From contig WREN01000121.1 in the NCBI GenBank assembly GCA_009779295.1, forward strand, positions 1 to 6,854: a stretch of DNA of 6,854 nt, written 5' to 3'. The notes below the pieces were generated by a model, which saw only the letters and a program-made list of their open reading frames with translations, was not told the origin of the DNA and ran no database searches. The position numbers and the translations under genes were made by a program. Each line of letters opens with the position of its first letter. Position 1 is the stretch's first letter. The stretch comes from Oscillospiraceae bacterium. GTDB taxonomy: Bacteria > Bacillota > Clostridia > Oscillospirales > CAG-272. Shown here piece by piece: positions 5,784 through 6,854 of this stretch.

Positions 5784-6539
5784 ATGTTTGCATACGAAAG
5801 ACGAAATAAAATTAAACAATTATTAACAAATGATAAAACAGTCACGGTGGAGAATTTATCGAAACAATTCTTCGTGAGCGAATCGACTATCCGCCGCGAC
5901 CTTGATAAACTCGCGGACGACGGAGCTATTCGCCGCACTTATGGCGGCGCATTTATGCTGGAAAATTTGACCAACGATCTGCCGATTACAATCCGTGAAC
6001 ACGAAAACATCGACGCGAAAAATATAATCGCGCAAAAAGCGGTTAAATACATCCAGGACGGCGCAACGATAATAATGGATACAAGCAGTACGGTCACGGC
6101 TTTGGTGCCGTTGTTGAACGTTTTTGAAGGATTGACCGTTATCACGAACGGAATCAAGACTACCTATCTTCTGAATTCCTACGGTAAAATCACGACGTAC
6201 TGCACGGGCGGACGGTTGCGTGAGCATAATATGTCGCTCGTAGGCACGACGACGTGCCAGCGGCTGGGCGAAATCAACGCCGATATCGCGTTTATTTCGT
6301 GCAGGGGATTGTCGGTTGAAAAAGGCGTCACGGAATCCTCCGAGGAGGAAGCACAGGTGAAGAAAGCAATGATAAACGCCGCGTCGAAAACGATTCTTTT
6401 GTGCGACGCGAGCAAGCTGGATATGGTGCTGATGAACCGCGTGTGCGAAATTAAAAGCCTGCACGCGATAATTTGCGACGTGCAAATGCCGGAGAAGTTT
6501 AATAGATTTTGCGTGGACAACGGGGTAAGATATGTATAA
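5784..6539 (+). CDS. DeoR/GlpR-family transcriptional repressor, probable regulator of the divergent sugar operon
   Basis: This is a complete 251-residue DeoR-type regulator. The opening MFAYERRNKI and the helix-turn-helix (residues about 20-52, with LSKQFFVSESTIRRDL then GAIRRTYGGA) are the family signature. Residues 75-235 are the sugar-phosphate-binding DeoRC domain with DTSST (99-103), TGGRLR (141-146), GVTESS (181-186) and a DASK (208-211) near the end. Such proteins usually repress a nearby operon and release DNA when a phosphorylated sugar binds. Divergent placement from the sorE-like operon makes it the obvious regulator, with a ketose or hexitol phosphate as the likely effector (inference). 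I choose ATG 5784-5786, because CAGG at 5773-5776 lies 7 nt ahead. A TTG at 5778 would add two residues but has no spaced ribosome binding site. The end overlaps the next gene by 8 bp, suggesting co-transcription. Confidence 0.9.
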   Translation: MFAYERRNKIKQLLTNDKTVTVENLSKQFFVSESTIRRDLDKLADDGAIRRTYGGAFMLENLTNDLPITIREHENIDAKNIIAQKAVKYIQDGATIIMDTSSTVTALVPLLNVFEGLTVITNGIKTTYLLNSYGKITTYCTGGRLREHNMSLVGTTTCQRLGEINADIAFISCRGLSVEKGVTESSEEEAQVKKAMINAASKTILLCDASKLDMVLMNRVCEIKSLHAIICDVQMPEKFNRFCVDNGVRYV

Positions 6540-6854
6540 TCAGGAATATTTAAATATAATTGAAAAGAGAAACGAGTTCGAAGTATTTACTTACAAGGAT
6601 TCGTTGAGATTCAATATATTATTTAACGATTCGCCGAGTTCGGAAATCGTTGACAGATTTATTATAGAAATCAAACATTACATGAATGAAATTAAAAAAG
6701 GCACAATTCTCTTGTGGTACTCGCAGGTAAACGGATTTTCCAACGAATTGATTGACAAATTGGAAAATCACGATGAGCCGTATCATTTCTACAAATTTCA
6801 AATTGAAAAAGATAATATTAATCCAAACGTTGATTTAAAAGGTTTAGAAAAACG
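6532..6854 (+). CDS. Unrecognised protein, 3' truncated by window end
   Basis: The frame opens at ATG 6532-6534 and stays open for 107 codons to the window edge. It overlaps the TAA of the repressor gene by 8 bp (ATGTATAA). GGGG at 6522-6525, 6 nt before the ATG, can serve as ribosome binding site. The product starts MYNQEYLNIIEKRNEF and is rich in Asn, Lys, Ile, Phe and Tyr, with no signal peptide or membrane segment. A motif-like stretch GTILLWYSQVNGFS (residues about 62-75) is followed by NELIDKLENH. The codons are more AT-rich than in the operon genes. I do not recognise the family. Overlap with the repressor gene suggests co-expression, which is the only hint of function. Confidence 0.7.
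   Translation, partial: MYNQEYLNIIEKRNEFEVFTYKDSLRFNILFNDSPSSEIVDRFIIEIKHYMNEIKKGTILLWYSQVNGFSNELIDKLENHDEPYHFYKFQIEKDNINPNVDLKGLEK

Noticed and set aside
5856..6485. 209-codon minus-strand open frame opposite the repressor gene
   Set aside because: It is antisense to an intact DeoR-type regulator; its product is His- and Arg-rich with no family resemblance and no ribosome binding site.

Overview
This window looks like chromosomal DNA of a Firmicute, most likely one of the Clostridia. The evidence is strong AGGAG-type ribosome binding sites set 8 nt before most starts, tightly packed genes with ATGA stop/start overlaps, an AT-rich divergent promoter region with a near-consensus sigma-A promoter, and protein families common in that group (DUF3006, DUF3795, a GlpR/DeoR-type repressor). 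I see no rRNA, tRNA, CRISPR array, insertion sequence or phage gene.

Layout, left to right. Positions 1-423 (+) hold the 3' end of an aminoglycoside-phosphotransferase-fold gene that begins before the window. It converges on, and overlaps by 14 bp, the last gene of a five-gene minus-strand operon. A 14-bp perfect hairpin at 365-397 lies at this junction and is the probable terminator. The operon runs from about 5670 down to 410. In transcription order it encodes a small DUF3006 protein, an L-sorbose-1-phosphate-reductase-like (SorE) zinc dehydrogenase, a class II aldolase fused to a sorbitol-6-phosphate-dehydrogenase-like SDR, a cysteine-rich DUF3788-like/DUF3795 protein, and a PHP-domain hydrolase. 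The first four genes are joined by 4-bp overlaps or a 2-nt gap. The last follows after 22 nt with its own ribosome binding site.

Positions 5646-5783 form the divergent control region. It contains a near-perfect promoter for the minus operon (TTGACA, 17 bp, TACAAT with an extended TG), a GTGTGA-N5-TCACAC palindrome just upstream of it, and a CGCGCA direct repeat in front of the rightward gene. That gene (5784-6539) is a DeoR/GlpR-type repressor and probably controls the operon in response to a sugar phosphate. A second rightward gene overlaps its end at 6532, stays open to the window edge and is not recognised.

How the genes may work together (inference): the SorE-like enzyme and the SorD/SrlD-like SDR half are the two steps by which Klebsiella converts L-sorbose 1-phosphate to glucitol 6-phosphate and then fructose 6-phosphate. 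Here the second enzyme is fused to an aldolase, and a PHP hydrolase is co-transcribed. No transporter or kinase is visible. The operon therefore looks like a variant ketose/hexitol phosphate pathway with an unknown substrate, which is the most interesting content of the window.
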